Shown: positions 1 to 7,574, counted from the stretch's first letter. The stretch is 12,667 nt of DNA from Fervidifonticultor_A octavus_A (GCA_031459655.1 JAVKID010000086.1:1-12667); one strand, 5' to 3'. A program made the numbers and translations. The notes: generated by a model from the letters alone, not told the origin.

Positions 1-1336
1 CTTCCAGCAGGAAGCCGTGGTCCTTCTCCAGCGCAGCGAGGGCCGCGTCCAGCGATCCCGGGACCTGCTTGACCTTGGCCGCCTTGGACGGCGGCAGTTC
101 GTAGAGGTCCACGTCCATCGGCTCGCCGGGGTCGATCCGGTTCTTGATGCCGTCCAGTCCCGCCATGGTCATGGCCGCAAACGCCAGATACGGGTTGCAG
201 GTCGGGTCCGGCGGCCGGTACTCGATCCGCACCGCCTTCGGGTTGGACGAGTAGACCGGGATGCGCACCGCCGCGCTGCGGTTCCGCTTGGAGTAGACCA
301 GGTTGACCGGCGCCTCGAAGCCGGGCACGAGCCGGCGGTACGAGTTGGTCGTCGGCGCGCACAGCGCCAGCAGCGCCGGGGAATGCCGGAGCAGCCCGCC
401 GATGTACCAGCGCGCGATCTCGCTGGTGTTCGCGTACCCGTTCGGATCGTAGAAGATGTTCCGGCCGTCCTTCCACAGGCTCTGGTGCGTGTGCATCCCC
501 GACCCGTTGTCGCCAAAGAGCGGCTTGGGCATGAACGTCGCCGTCTTGAAGTGCGACCGGGCCAGCATCTTGACCAGGTACTTGTAGAGCTGCATCTGGT
601 CGGCCATGCGGGTCAGGCCCTTGTAGCGCATATCGATCTCGCACTGCCCGGCGGTGGCGACCTCGTGGTGGTGCACCTCGACCTCGATGCCGGCCTCCTG
701 CATCTTGAGCACGAGTTCGCTGCGGAAGTCCTGCAGGCTGTCCGAGGGCGGGACCGGGAAGTAGCCTTCCTTGTAGCGTGGCTTGTAGGCCAGGTTGGGC
801 TTCTCCTCGCGGCCGGAGTTCCAGGCCCCCTCGTTGCTGTCCACGAAGTAGAAGGCCGCGTTGGTGGTCTGGTCGAAGCGGACGTCGTCGAAGACGAAGA
901 ACTCGGCTTCGGGCCCGAAGTACGCATCGGTGGCGATCCCGGACGCCTTGATGTACTCCTCCGCCTTCTGGGCCACGTAGCGCGGGTCGCGCGTGTAGCG
1001 ACCGCGCGTGACGGGGTCGTACACGTCACACGTCAGGAGCATGGTGGTCACGCGGCTGAGGGGGTCGATGACCGCGCTGCCCGGATCCGCCAGCAGGATC
1101 ATGTCGCTCTCGTGGATGTGCTGGAAGCCGCGGATGCTGCTGCCGTCGAAGCCAATCCCCTCCTCGAACAGGTCGGGGGTGAGCTCCCTGACCGGAATCG
1201 AGAAGTGCTGCCACATCCCAAACAGATCGGTGAAGCGCAGATCGACGATCTGCACCCCCAGCTCCCGCGCCATCTCTATCACTTTCGCCGGGCTGGCGGC
1301 GACACCGGCGGAAGGACGATCGCCGACTATGGCCAT
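1..1336 (-). CDS. glnA: Glutamine synthetase type I (beta-like), 3' end cut by window edge
   Basis: ATP-dependent cytoplasmic ligase that makes glutamine from glutamate and ammonia. The 445 visible residues read without interruption. Landmarks are GFDGSSIRGF (62-71), EAEFFVFD (143-150), the ammonia/glutamate-site run HHHEVATAGQ (222-231), KTATFMPKP (264-272), GDNGSGMH (275-282), NSYRRLVPG (331-339) and RNRSAAVRIP (351-360). DLYELPP (410-416) matches the adenylylation-loop tyrosine of GSI-beta enzymes (Tyr412 here), and the beta-type insertion with EGAWNS (169-174) is present. So regulation by an adenylyltransferase is possible; this is inferred from family knowledge. About 25 C-terminal residues should lie beyond the left edge. 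The ATG at 1336 is chosen because AGGGAGGG lies just upstream and the N-terminus aligns with the family. It follows the glutamate-synthase-like genes but has its own promoter and leader. The identification is very secure. Confidence 0.97.
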   Translation of the reverse strand, partial: MAIVGDRPSAGVAASPAKVIEMARELGVQIVDLRFTDLFGMWQHFSIPVRELTPDLFEEGIGFDGSSIRGFQHIHESDMILLADPGSAVIDPLSRVTTMLLTCDVYDPVTRGRYTRDPRYVAQKAEEYIKASGIATDAYFGPEAEFFVFDDVRFDQTTNAAFYFVDSNEGAWNSGREEKPNLAYKPRYKEGYFPVPPSDSLQDFRSELVLKMQEAGIEVEVHHHEVATAGQCEIDMRYKGLTRMADQMQLYKYLVKMLARSHFKTATFMPKPLFGDNGSGMHTHQSLWKDGRNIFYDPNGYANTSEIARWYIGGLLRHSPALLALCAPTTNSYRRLVPGFEAPVNLVYSKRNRSAAVRIPVYSSNPKAVRIEYRPPDPTCNPYLAFAAMTMAGLDGIKNRIDPGEPMDVDLYELPPSKAAKVKQVPGSLDAALAALEKDHGFLLE

Positions 1337-1375
1337 GCCTCTTCCCTCCCTACTCCCCACCACAGGGGCGGGGCG

Positions 1376-1407
1376 AAAATAGACAAGGCGCCCCGTCGAG
1401 GGGCGCC
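1376..1407 (-). terminator. Terminator-like hairpin in the glnA leader (attenuator or gltB-end terminator)
   Basis: On the minus strand GGCGCCCC, the loop TCGAC and GGGGCGCC form a perfect 8-bp GC stem (1407-1387). It is followed by TTGTCTATTTT (1386-1376), which is T-rich for this genome. The hairpin lies downstream of the glnA promoter and about 50 nt before the glnA start codon. It could terminate read-through from the upstream operon, or act as an attenuator on glnA's own transcript. A GGGC segment just upstream (about 1418-1415) could pair with the left arm as an alternative fold. A second small CCCC/GGGG hairpin sits at about 1369-1356, just before the ribosome binding site. The structure is seen directly; the function is inferred. 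Confidence 0.55.
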
Positions 1408-1440
1408 GTGGCCCAACCGTGGTGCTATGCGCTTGGGCGT

Positions 1441-1469
1441 ACTATAGCAGGGCGACCTGGAGTCGTCAA
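1441..1469 (-). promoter_or_regulatory. Sigma70-type promoter for glnA
   Basis: On the minus strand TTGACG (1469-1464) and TATAGT (1446-1441) are separated by exactly 17 bp. Both boxes match the sigma70 consensus in five of six positions, in DNA that is otherwise very GC-rich. The predicted transcription start is near 1434, giving a leader of roughly 100 nt before the glnA ATG. This implies glnA can be transcribed independently of the upstream glutamate-synthase-like genes. Confidence 0.75.
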
Positions 1470-1480
1470 CGGGCCTGAGG

Positions 1481-1554
1481 TCGGCGGGGTCTGGGGGTCG
1501 GCGGGCCGGCGCGGGGTCGGCGGGCCGGCGCGGGGTCGGCAGGCCGGCGCGGGG
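1481..1554. repeat. 19-bp GC-rich tandem repeat upstream of the glnA promoter
   Basis: The unit TCGGCGGGCCGGCGCGGGG occurs three times head to tail at 1498-1516, 1517-1535 and 1536-1554. The third copy has one substitution (G to A at 1541). A degenerate 17-bp partial copy precedes them at 1481-1497. Each unit contains the palindrome GCCGGC. The perfect copies start 29 bp upstream of the glnA -35 box. The rest of 1555-1627 shows no gene; it holds only a weak imperfect stem after the upstream gene's stop, without a T tract. Confidence 0.85.
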
Positions 1555-1627
1555 CCGCGTCCTGAGCCACCCCTCAAGCCTGTCGGTACTCCCGGCTCGT
1601 TGCGAGGAGCTCGGCAGGGAGCGCACC

Positions 1628-4195
1628 CTACTTGAGAACCGCCAGTTCGCGGGGCTCGACCTTGCGGTAGACGTCCTGGGGCGAACGCCGCTGCTCACCC
1701 ACCGTCAGCAGCGCCTGCACCGGAATTCCGAACAGCCGCTCGTTCTCCTCGAGGTAGGGGAGGATCGTCGCCCAGTCTTCGTCCGTCAGCTCGGCGTAGC
1801 GCCCGCCGTTGAGTTGGCATTCCTCCAGGCGGCGGTGGGGATCTCGCGCGAAGATCGCCCCGCCAGCGGCCAGCGAGAACAGGTTGCCGCCAGGGTAGGG
1901 CGTCTCCAAGTCGACCATCCGGCCCTCAGCGTCGAACGTGATGCCGTTGAGGATCACGAAGCCGCCGCCCTGCGTGGGAATGCCCGCCATGAAGGACTCC
2001 GCCAGATAGTCCAGCGCCGTACCGTTGATCACCACCCGCGGCCGGCCCACCGCGTTGATGAGCGGCCGTCCCGCGGCGTTGCCCAGCACGAAGACGTCGC
2101 CCCCCTTGGCGCCGTAGAGGAAGGTCTGCCCGACATCCCCGTGGATCACCAGGCGGCCGCGCTTGAGGATCTGCCCGTACTGGTCCTGGCCGCTGCCGTG
2201 CACGACCACGGTCATCCCGTCGAGGCCCGAACCGAGATAGTCGCCCGGACTGCCGTAGACATCCAGCCGCACCCCGTCGGTCCGCGGACCGAAGCCGCAC
2301 CCGATGAACCGCTGCCCCCGCACGTCGAAGACGGTCATGCGGCGCCAGCCGCGCCGGAAGGCCTCGACCAGGTACAGCGCCAGGCTCTGGGCTCCCTCGG
2401 AGGGGAAGCCCACCCCGTCGACCAGCAACAGGGCGCCGGGATCCCCCGCCGGGAGCCTGCCACGTGAGGCCCAGTCAATCCGCCGGACGCCGGTCCACTC
2501 CGACGGGACCGACCGGAAGATGGCGAAGAGGCGCTCCTGGAGGAGGGCCACCACCGAGGCGCGCCGCTTGCGACCCGTCGGGTAGCGCGCGTCCAGCAGC
2601 GCGGTGAGGGTCTCCACGGTCCGGCAGAACAACTCCGGGCCGGACGCGGCGGCGCGCTCCACCGCGTCGAGCCAGCCGGTCAGATCCTCGTAGGTCCAGG
2701 CGGCGAGTTGTCGGCGGGCGGCATCGGCGTCGAGCACGTCGCTGGCTCCCTCGGCCGGCCGCACCGGCACGGCTGCGGGGACCGGGCGCGGGGTGACCGG
2801 GACCGGGCGCAGGGTGACCGGGGCCGGGCGCAGGTAGTGGACCTGATCTGGTGGGATCCGCACCTGCTGGCCGAACTTGTTCGTGCAGACCAGACGCGCC
2901 GCCGCGCCGGTCGCCTCGACCGTGTAGATGAAGGCGCCGCCGTCCGTATACGAGCCGCCCCGCGCATTCCAGTAGCGGTCGGCCACCGGGCAGACGCGCG
3001 GGTCGTCGCGCGCCAGACTGCGCAGGGCGGCATCGATGGCCTGTTTCTCCGACGCGATGATCCCGATCTGGACCTCCCCCTCCTGCAGGCTGAAGACCTG
3101 GGGGCGCAGCATCGAGGTATCGGTGATCCCGATCAGTTGCCAGACCTCCCCGCCCCGCAGGGTCCGCGCGACGATGAAGAACCACGGGCCGTCGGGCGAC
3201 CCGTGGATGTGGGCGGCCTGGATCGCGCGGTAGAGGCGCTGTTTCTCCGGCGGCAGCATCCGGAAGTCGCGCTCGGTGGTGGGCGCCATCGCCTCCAGCA
3301 GGACCTCCAGCGGATACCGGTACGTCCGGGCCCACAGGTCGAACAGCAGCACCGCCACCTCGGTGTCGGTCAGGAAGAGGGGATAGAGCCCGCGCTGGGC
3401 CAGGTACTCGCAGACGGCGTGGTAGTTGGCGAAGTCGCCGTTGTGGACCAGAGCGACGTCGAGGGCCGCAAACGGATGCGCGCCGCCGGGGTGCCAGACC
3501 CGCCCCTTGGTGGGATACCGCTGGTGTCCGATCCAGACGCGGGCCGCCATCTCCTCCATCCGGTAGTACCGGAACGCCTGCTCGGCGTAGCCCACGACCT
3601 TAAGGACCAGCATATCCCGACCGTAGGACATGACGAAGGCGCGCATGCGGCCGTCTGCGTACAACGCCCGGTTGAGGCGGAAGGCCCACTGGCTGAGGTA
3701 CTCGTCCTCGGCCTCTGCCGCCTCGAGGTCGCGCAGCCCCCGCTCGCGGACGAACCGCTCGAGGACATCGGACCGCACGCGGGCGAAGAAACGCCAGACC
3801 TCGGGCGGGCGGACCTCCAGGCCCAGGTCGCGGTGATCGTCGAGCGTGGGGATCCGGTAGCCCTGGACGACCTCCAGGTCGCCGAGGAACTGCGTCTCGA
3901 CGTCGGCGCGCGCCGAGGCGTCGAGGAGCGCCACCTGGATCAGGTAGGCGTCCGCGAGGGTGGCCCGGTCCACGCCCAGCTGCTCGGGGAGGAGGCCGCA
4001 GGCCGCCAGGCCGCCGCCCTTGCCGTTGCCCCGGTTGTGCATCTGCATGCAGGGCAGCAGGATGTGCGCGCCGGCGACCGGCACCGAGGCGGCCAGGCCG
4101 ATAACGCCGCAGCCGCCCTCGGCGTCTGCGGGGCGCAGCGGGAGTCCCGGCGCCCCCAGCGTCCGCCGCGCGCGGATCAGCGTCTCGATCCTCAC
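1628..4195 (-). CDS. Class II glutamine amidotransferase fused to GXGXG domain (glutamate synthase large-subunit parts, no FMN domain)
   Basis: An 855-residue protein combining the first and last modules of glutamate synthase. The N-terminal amidotransferase has the nucleophile Cys29 in GGCGVIGL after a likely cleaved 28-residue propeptide. It also has HNRGNGKGGG (53-62), the glutamine-binding arginine in GHQRYPTKG (223-231), AHPF (239-242), HNGDFANY (251-258) and TDTE (276-279), so glutaminase activity looks intact. A proline-rich linker (about 457-482) leads to a helical segment and then the GXGXG beta-helix (about 640-780), with HGSGQDQYG, HGDVGQTFLYGAKGG and the later GIPTQGGGFVILNG. The start is GTG at 4195. 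It overlaps the upstream stop as GTGA, has GGGAGG 8 bp ahead, and gives a sensible propeptide. The catalytic FMN/Fe-S module is supplied by the overlapping upstream gene. Ammonia would be released here and used there. The true acceptor could be 2-oxoglutarate, or another substrate as in N-methylglutamate-synthase relatives. Confidence 0.88.
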   Translation of the reverse strand: MRIETLIRARRTLGAPGLPLRPADAEGGCGVIGLAASVPVAGAHILLPCMQMHNRGNGKGGGLAACGLLPEQLGVDRATLADAYLIQVALLDASARADVETQFLGDLEVVQGYRIPTLDDHRDLGLEVRPPEVWRFFARVRSDVLERFVRERGLRDLEAAEAEDEYLSQWAFRLNRALYADGRMRAFVMSYGRDMLVLKVVGYAEQAFRYYRMEEMAARVWIGHQRYPTKGRVWHPGGAHPFAALDVALVHNGDFANYHAVCEYLAQRGLYPLFLTDTEVAVLLFDLWARTYRYPLEVLLEAMAPTTERDFRMLPPEKQRLYRAIQAAHIHGSPDGPWFFIVARTLRGGEVWQLIGITDTSMLRPQVFSLQEGEVQIGIIASEKQAIDAALRSLARDDPRVCPVADRYWNARGGSYTDGGAFIYTVEATGAAARLVCTNKFGQQVRIPPDQVHYLRPAPVTLRPVPVTPRPVPAAVPVRPAEGASDVLDADAARRQLAAWTYEDLTGWLDAVERAAASGPELFCRTVETLTALLDARYPTGRKRRASVVALLQERLFAIFRSVPSEWTGVRRIDWASRGRLPAGDPGALLLVDGVGFPSEGAQSLALYLVEAFRRGWRRMTVFDVRGQRFIGCGFGPRTDGVRLDVYGSPGDYLGSGLDGMTVVVHGSGQDQYGQILKRGRLVIHGDVGQTFLYGAKGGDVFVLGNAAGRPLINAVGRPRVVINGTALDYLAESFMAGIPTQGGGFVILNGITFDAEGRMVDLETPYPGGNLFSLAAGGAIFARDPHRRLEECQLNGGRYAELTDEDWATILPYLEENERLFGIPVQALLTVGEQRRSPQDVYRKVEPRELAVLK
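2778..2840. repeat. 21-bp in-frame tandem repeat coding a Pro-rich interdomain linker
   Basis: Three 21-bp units (2778-2798, 2799-2819, 2820-2840) repeat head to tail. The first two differ at one base and the third is more diverged. Being a multiple of three, the repeat adds heptapeptides of the type RPVPVTP to the protein. It falls between the amidotransferase and the GXGXG half, which suggests a flexible linker at a gene-fusion junction. Confidence 0.8.
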
Positions 4196-6690
4196 CAGGC
4201 CGCCCTCCCGACGCCGGCCACGTAGCGCAGCAGGTCGGTCCGGCCCCGCAGGTCGGCGATCGAGCGCAGCCCGAGGCGGCTTATGATCTCCCGCAGGACG
4301 ATCATCCAGGCCCGGTAGAGGTTCGCGATGCGCCTGGCGCCCCAATCGGGGTCGATCAACCTGCTGAGGTCGGGGTCGGTGGTGGTGATCCCAAACGGAC
4401 AGCCTCTGCCCTTCTCGCAGTCGGCCAGCCGCGTGCAGCCCAGCGCCACCAGATCGGCCATCCCGACGACCACGCCATCGGCGCCCAACGCGATCGCCTT
4501 AGCCGCATCATGGGGTGTCCGGATCCCCCCGCTGGCGATCAACACGATCTCGTCGCGGATGCCCTCCTGAACCAGGAACCGGTGCACCTTGGGGATCGCG
4601 TACTCGATGGGCATGGCGATGTTCTTCTTGGCGATTTCCGGTGCCGCCCCGGTGCCGCCGTAGCCGCCGTCCAGATGGACGATGTGCGCGCCGGCATGGT
4701 AGATGCCGACGGCGACCATGTCCACATCCGTCGGGGTCGAGACCTTGACCGACACCAAAGCGCGCGGGTTGACCGTCCGGATCCAGTCCACGTGCTTCTT
4801 GTGGTCCTCGACCGAGTAGACGCTGTGGAACGGGAACGGCGAGTAGAGGTTGATCCAGGCCACCGATTCCCGCATCGAGGCCACGGCCTCGGTCACCTTG
4901 CCGCCGAGCAGGTGGCCGCCCAGACCGGGTTTGGCGCCCTGGGCGTACTTGAACTCCACGAAGCGGGCGCGCTGGATGGTCTCCTCGCGGACGCCGAACA
5001 GCCCGGTCGCCACCTGCGTGATGATGTGGTCCGCCCACGGGATCAACTCATCGGGGTAGCCGCCCTCACCGGTCGAGGTGAAGGTGCCGATCTCGGCGGC
5101 GGCGCGCGCGCGGGCCAGCATGGTCTGCAGGCTCACCGAGCCAAACGACATCCCGCCCCCGTAGACGGGCAGGGGAATCGCAATCTCCGGGCCGAATCCA
5201 CGCCGGTTGAGCCTCAGCGAGATGTCCACCTGGTCGGCTCCGACCCTCTCCGGCGGCTCCCAGGCGGGGTCGACCTCGAAGACCAACCGCAGGACGTCGA
5301 AGCCGCCGCCGGAGCGGCCGACGGCGTAGTCGCCACGCGCGGGAGGGCGGCCGGTCTCCGCCATCGTCCAGGTCGCCTGCAGCATCTCGGGCGTCCAGCG
5401 CAGGTCACCCAGGACCGGCGCCTCGCCGACCACGGTCCCGTCGGAGGCGCCGGTCAGGTGGACTGCCGGAAACAGCGCCCGGAACTGCGCCTCCTCGGCC
5501 GCATGGAAGATGACCCGTCCCACCTCGCCGCGCAGCCGCCGGACCTCGCGCATCCCCATGGCGCCCAGACACTCCAGCAGTTGGTCCCGCCAGGCGGCCA
5601 TCAGGTTGACGAGGCGCCGGGCCCCCCACGCCGGGTCGAATTCGCCGGCCTCGGCGCCGCAGTGGCTCCGGTCGGCCCACAGCGCGCACCCCAGGGCGAC
5701 CGGCAGCGTGAAGTCCACCGCCACCAGGTCGGCGCCGCAGGCAATCGCCTTGGGGACGTGCTCGGCGGCCGCAATGCCGCCGCTGACGATGAGGGTGACG
5801 CGGTCGCGGATCGCGTCCGCGACGAGGCGCCCGTGGACGGCGCGGAGCGCGTCGGCGATGAAGCCGGCGGGGGTCTGCCCGTACTCGTCGGCGTACAGGT
5901 GCAGGACCTCCGCCCCCCGGCCCACCAGGTGTGCGGCCAGCGCCGGCGTCTGCGGGCCCAGGGGCAGGTGGACGCCGACGACGGCGTTGGGGCGCTCCGC
6001 GGCGACGCGGGAGGCCGCCTGCAGGAGTCCGTCGGCAGCCTGCGACTCCTCGCCTTCCAGTTCCAGGTAGGGGACGCGCATCCACAGACTGCTGAGCGCA
6101 TCCAGCCGGCCCACCGGGATGCGGAGGGCCAGCGCCTCCACGTGCGGGTCCAGGTCGGGCTGCCACTGATCCGGCTCGACGAGGGCCAGGGTGCCCAGAT
6201 CCCGCGCGGCCATCGCCACGGCGAGCACGGGGTTCCGGGTGGGCGAAGGCAGCGGGTACGGGTTGAAGATCACGGGGATGGGCAGTTCGAGCAGACCGAG
6301 AGGCCCGGACGGCTGGTCCGCCGCCACCACCTCGGGCGGTCGCCCCAGATCCACAGAGGTCGAGATGTACTCGCGGCCGTGGATGCCGTCGCGGGTGGGG
6401 CGGACGATCTCCGACATGTCCAGCCACAGGCCGTCGAACCCAGGGCCGGCAAACGGCCCGCCGTACCCGGCGCCCGAGATGGGGATCTTCCCGCGCTCGG
6501 CCATGTACCAGGTCTGGGTGATGATCTCCGGTGTCCAGTAGGGATCGGCCGCGCCGCCGGTCTCGAAGGGCGCGTGGCCGTACTTGACGTACTCGTCCTG
6601 CTCCGCGAGGCGGAAGCGCGCCGGGGGCGCGAAGGGGGTCGGGGCGGCACGGGTCTCGATATGGTATCGAGTGCCGGCCAGGGTCTTCAC
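4192..6690 (-). CDS. FMN-binding glutamate-synthase-like protein with duplicated domain (N-terminal copy degenerate)
   Basis: 832 residues built from two homologous halves. The C-terminal half (about 425-832) is a recognisable glutamate synthase FMN domain: GGGMSFGSVS (511-520), STGEGG (539-544), QVATGLFGV (559-567), KYAQGAKPGLGG (581-592), GGYGGTGAAP (675-684), IASGGIRT (718-725), and three cysteines in GCTRLADCEKGRGCP (Cys752, 758, 764) placed like the 3Fe-4S ligands of GltB. The N-terminal half (about 30-415) repeats the same order, for example TLIVSGGI (299-306), GADLVAV (319-325), VALGC (331-335) and DPAWGARRLVNL (352-363), against DPDWGARRIANL (780-791) in the C half. It lacks the flavin and cysteine motifs. 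The start is GTG at 6690 with only a distant AAGGGG, so the exact start is less certain. The 3' end overlaps the amidotransferase gene by 4 bp. Its likely role is the reductive amination module of a split glutamate synthase. No electron-donor subunit is seen. Confidence 0.88.
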   Translation of the reverse strand: MKTLAGTRYHIETRAAPTPFAPPARFRLAEQDEYVKYGHAPFETGGAADPYWTPEIITQTWYMAERGKIPISGAGYGGPFAGPGFDGLWLDMSEIVRPTRDGIHGREYISTSVDLGRPPEVVAADQPSGPLGLLELPIPVIFNPYPLPSPTRNPVLAVAMAARDLGTLALVEPDQWQPDLDPHVEALALRIPVGRLDALSSLWMRVPYLELEGEESQAADGLLQAASRVAAERPNAVVGVHLPLGPQTPALAAHLVGRGAEVLHLYADEYGQTPAGFIADALRAVHGRLVADAIRDRVTLIVSGGIAAAEHVPKAIACGADLVAVDFTLPVALGCALWADRSHCGAEAGEFDPAWGARRLVNLMAAWRDQLLECLGAMGMREVRRLRGEVGRVIFHAAEEAQFRALFPAVHLTGASDGTVVGEAPVLGDLRWTPEMLQATWTMAETGRPPARGDYAVGRSGGGFDVLRLVFEVDPAWEPPERVGADQVDISLRLNRRGFGPEIAIPLPVYGGGMSFGSVSLQTMLARARAAAEIGTFTSTGEGGYPDELIPWADHIITQVATGLFGVREETIQRARFVEFKYAQGAKPGLGGHLLGGKVTEAVASMRESVAWINLYSPFPFHSVYSVEDHKKHVDWIRTVNPRALVSVKVSTPTDVDMVAVGIYHAGAHIVHLDGGYGGTGAAPEIAKKNIAMPIEYAIPKVHRFLVQEGIRDEIVLIASGGIRTPHDAAKAIALGADGVVVGMADLVALGCTRLADCEKGRGCPFGITTTDPDLSRLIDPDWGARRIANLYRAWMIVLREIISRLGLRSIADLRGRTDLLRYVAGVGRAAW

Positions 6691-6729
6691 AGCAGCGGCT
6701 GGTGCACCCCTTGGGTCGGAATGCAGCCA

Positions 6730-6753
6730 GCATCACCCCTCGTGGGGGGATGC
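6730..6753 (-). promoter_or_regulatory. Leader hairpin upstream of the FMN glutamate-synthase-like gene
   Basis: On the minus strand GCATCCCC pairs with GGGG plus GATGC, leaving a one-base bulge and a five-base loop (CACGA), for nine base pairs in all. It lies about 40 nt before the GTG start at 6690 and has no T tract, so it is more likely a leader structure or chance GC pairing than a terminator. Confidence 0.35.
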
Positions 6754-6767
6754 CCAGTACGGATTAC

Positions 6768-6796
6768 AGCATAGTCCTGCCGCTCGTGGTCTGCAA
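6768..6796 (-). promoter_or_regulatory. Weak candidate promoter for the glutamate-synthase-like pair
   Basis: TTGCAG (6796-6791) and TATGCT (6773-6768) are spaced 17 bp apart on the minus strand, just after the dehydrogenase stop codon. Both boxes are poor matches (3/6 and 4/6). The AT-richer stretch and its position in the 108-bp gap are the only other support. Confidence 0.3.
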
Positions 6797-6798
6797 CG

Positions 6799-7569
6799 CT
6801 AGAAGTAGTTGGAGGTAATTCCCCCGTCGGCCACCAGCACCGCGCCGTTGGTCCAGCTCGACTCGTCGGAAGCCAGGTACATCGCCAGGTAGACGATGTC
6901 CTCAGGCCGGCCGAAGCGTCCCATCGGGATGCGCGCCAGCCGGATCCGTTTCGCCTCGGGATTGGTCAGCAGCCACTCGGTCAGCAGCGGCGTCTCGATG
7001 GGCCCGGGGCAGATGGCGTTCGTGCGGATGCCCTTCGGGCCGAACTGCACGGCCAGGGACTTGGTCAGGGCGATCACGCCGCCCTTGCTGGCAGTGTAGG
7101 CGTCCTGGGGGACGGTGCAGCCGACCAACGCCACGAAGGACGCGACGTTGATGATGGACCCGCCGCCGGCCCGCAGCAGGGCCGGGACGCCGTGCTTGCA
7201 GACCAGGTAGATGCCCTTGAGGTTGACGTTCATGACCCGATCCCACACGGCTTCGTCCAGGTCCACGACCGATCCGTCCTCGGCGGGGAAGATGCCCGCG
7301 TTGTTGTAGAGCACGTCGATGCGCCCGAAGGCGGCCTCGCCGGCGCGGACGGCCTCGGCCACGTCGGCCTCCCGGGCGACGTCGGTGCGAACGAACACCG
7401 CCCGCCCGCCGGCGGCGTGCACCTGCGCAACCGTCTCCTGACCGGCCGCCTCAGCGACCTCGCTCACAACGATCCGCGCACCTTCGCGCGCGAACATCAC
7501 CGATGCCATGCGCCCCATACCGCTGCCGGCCCCGGTGATCAGCACAACCTTGCCGTCCAGGCGTCCCAT
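6799..7569 (-). CDS. Short-chain dehydrogenase/reductase (classical SDR), probably NAD(H)-linked
   Basis: A 256-residue Rossmann-fold oxidoreductase of normal length for classical SDRs. It has the cofactor motif TGAGSGMG (12-19), an acidic residue (Glu37) after the second strand that in this family usually favours NAD(H) over NADP(H), NNAG (89-92), NVNLKG with the structural/catalytic Asn (114-119), and a catalytic set of Ser144, Tyr158 and Lys162 in YTASK. The C-terminal pattern GRFGRPEDIVYLAMYLASDES is typical. The start ATG at 7569 is preferred: GGAGG lies 7 bp upstream of it, whereas the ATG two codons earlier (7575) abuts the GGAGGG. It sits 70 bp after the MazG-like gene and 108 bp before the FMN gene. 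The substrate cannot be told from sequence. Confidence 0.92.
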   Translation of the reverse strand: MGRLDGKVVLITGAGSGMGRMASVMFAREGARIVVSEVAEAAGQETVAQVHAAGGRAVFVRTDVAREADVAEAVRAGEAAFGRIDVLYNNAGIFPAEDGSVVDLDEAVWDRVMNVNLKGIYLVCKHGVPALLRAGGGSIINVASFVALVGCTVPQDAYTASKGGVIALTKSLAVQFGPKGIRTNAICPGPIETPLLTEWLLTNPEAKRIRLARIPMGRFGRPEDIVYLAMYLASDESSWTNGAVLVADGGITSNYF

Positions 7570-7574
7570 CGTCA

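Noticed and set aside
1337..1434. Known glutamine riboswitch in the glnA leader
   Set aside because: The conserved sequence elements I associate with that RNA are not present; only generic hairpins are seen.
17..1447. Plus-strand open frame of about 476 codons across glnA
   Set aside because: Antisense shadow of glutamine synthetase; it runs through the glnA promoter and leader and has no family features.
1481..1554. CRISPR-like array
   Set aside because: The units are directly adjacent with no unique spacers; it is a simple tandem repeat.
2708..4225. Plus-strand open frame of about 505 codons antisense to the amidotransferase gene
   Set aside because: Same GC-driven shadow effect; no recognisable domain or ribosome binding site.
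4196..4345. Longer N-terminus for the amidotransferase-GXGXG protein
   Set aside because: The extra 50 codons lie wholly inside the upstream gene and code low-complexity Arg/Pro-rich sequence. The GTG at 4195 has a good Shine-Dalgarno and the GTGA overlap.
6687..6707. Seven-codon leader frame (GTG to TGA) overlapping the start of the FMN gene
   Set aside because: Its purine-rich stretch touches the GTG, leaving no spacing for ribosome binding; too short to support in a GC-rich leader.
4510..6774. Very long open frame on the plus strand (about 754 codons) antisense to the FMN gene
   Set aside because: Mirror frame of a GC-rich gene; its product is rich in Arg, Gly, His and Val and shows no family motif, while the minus strand encodes clear conserved motifs.
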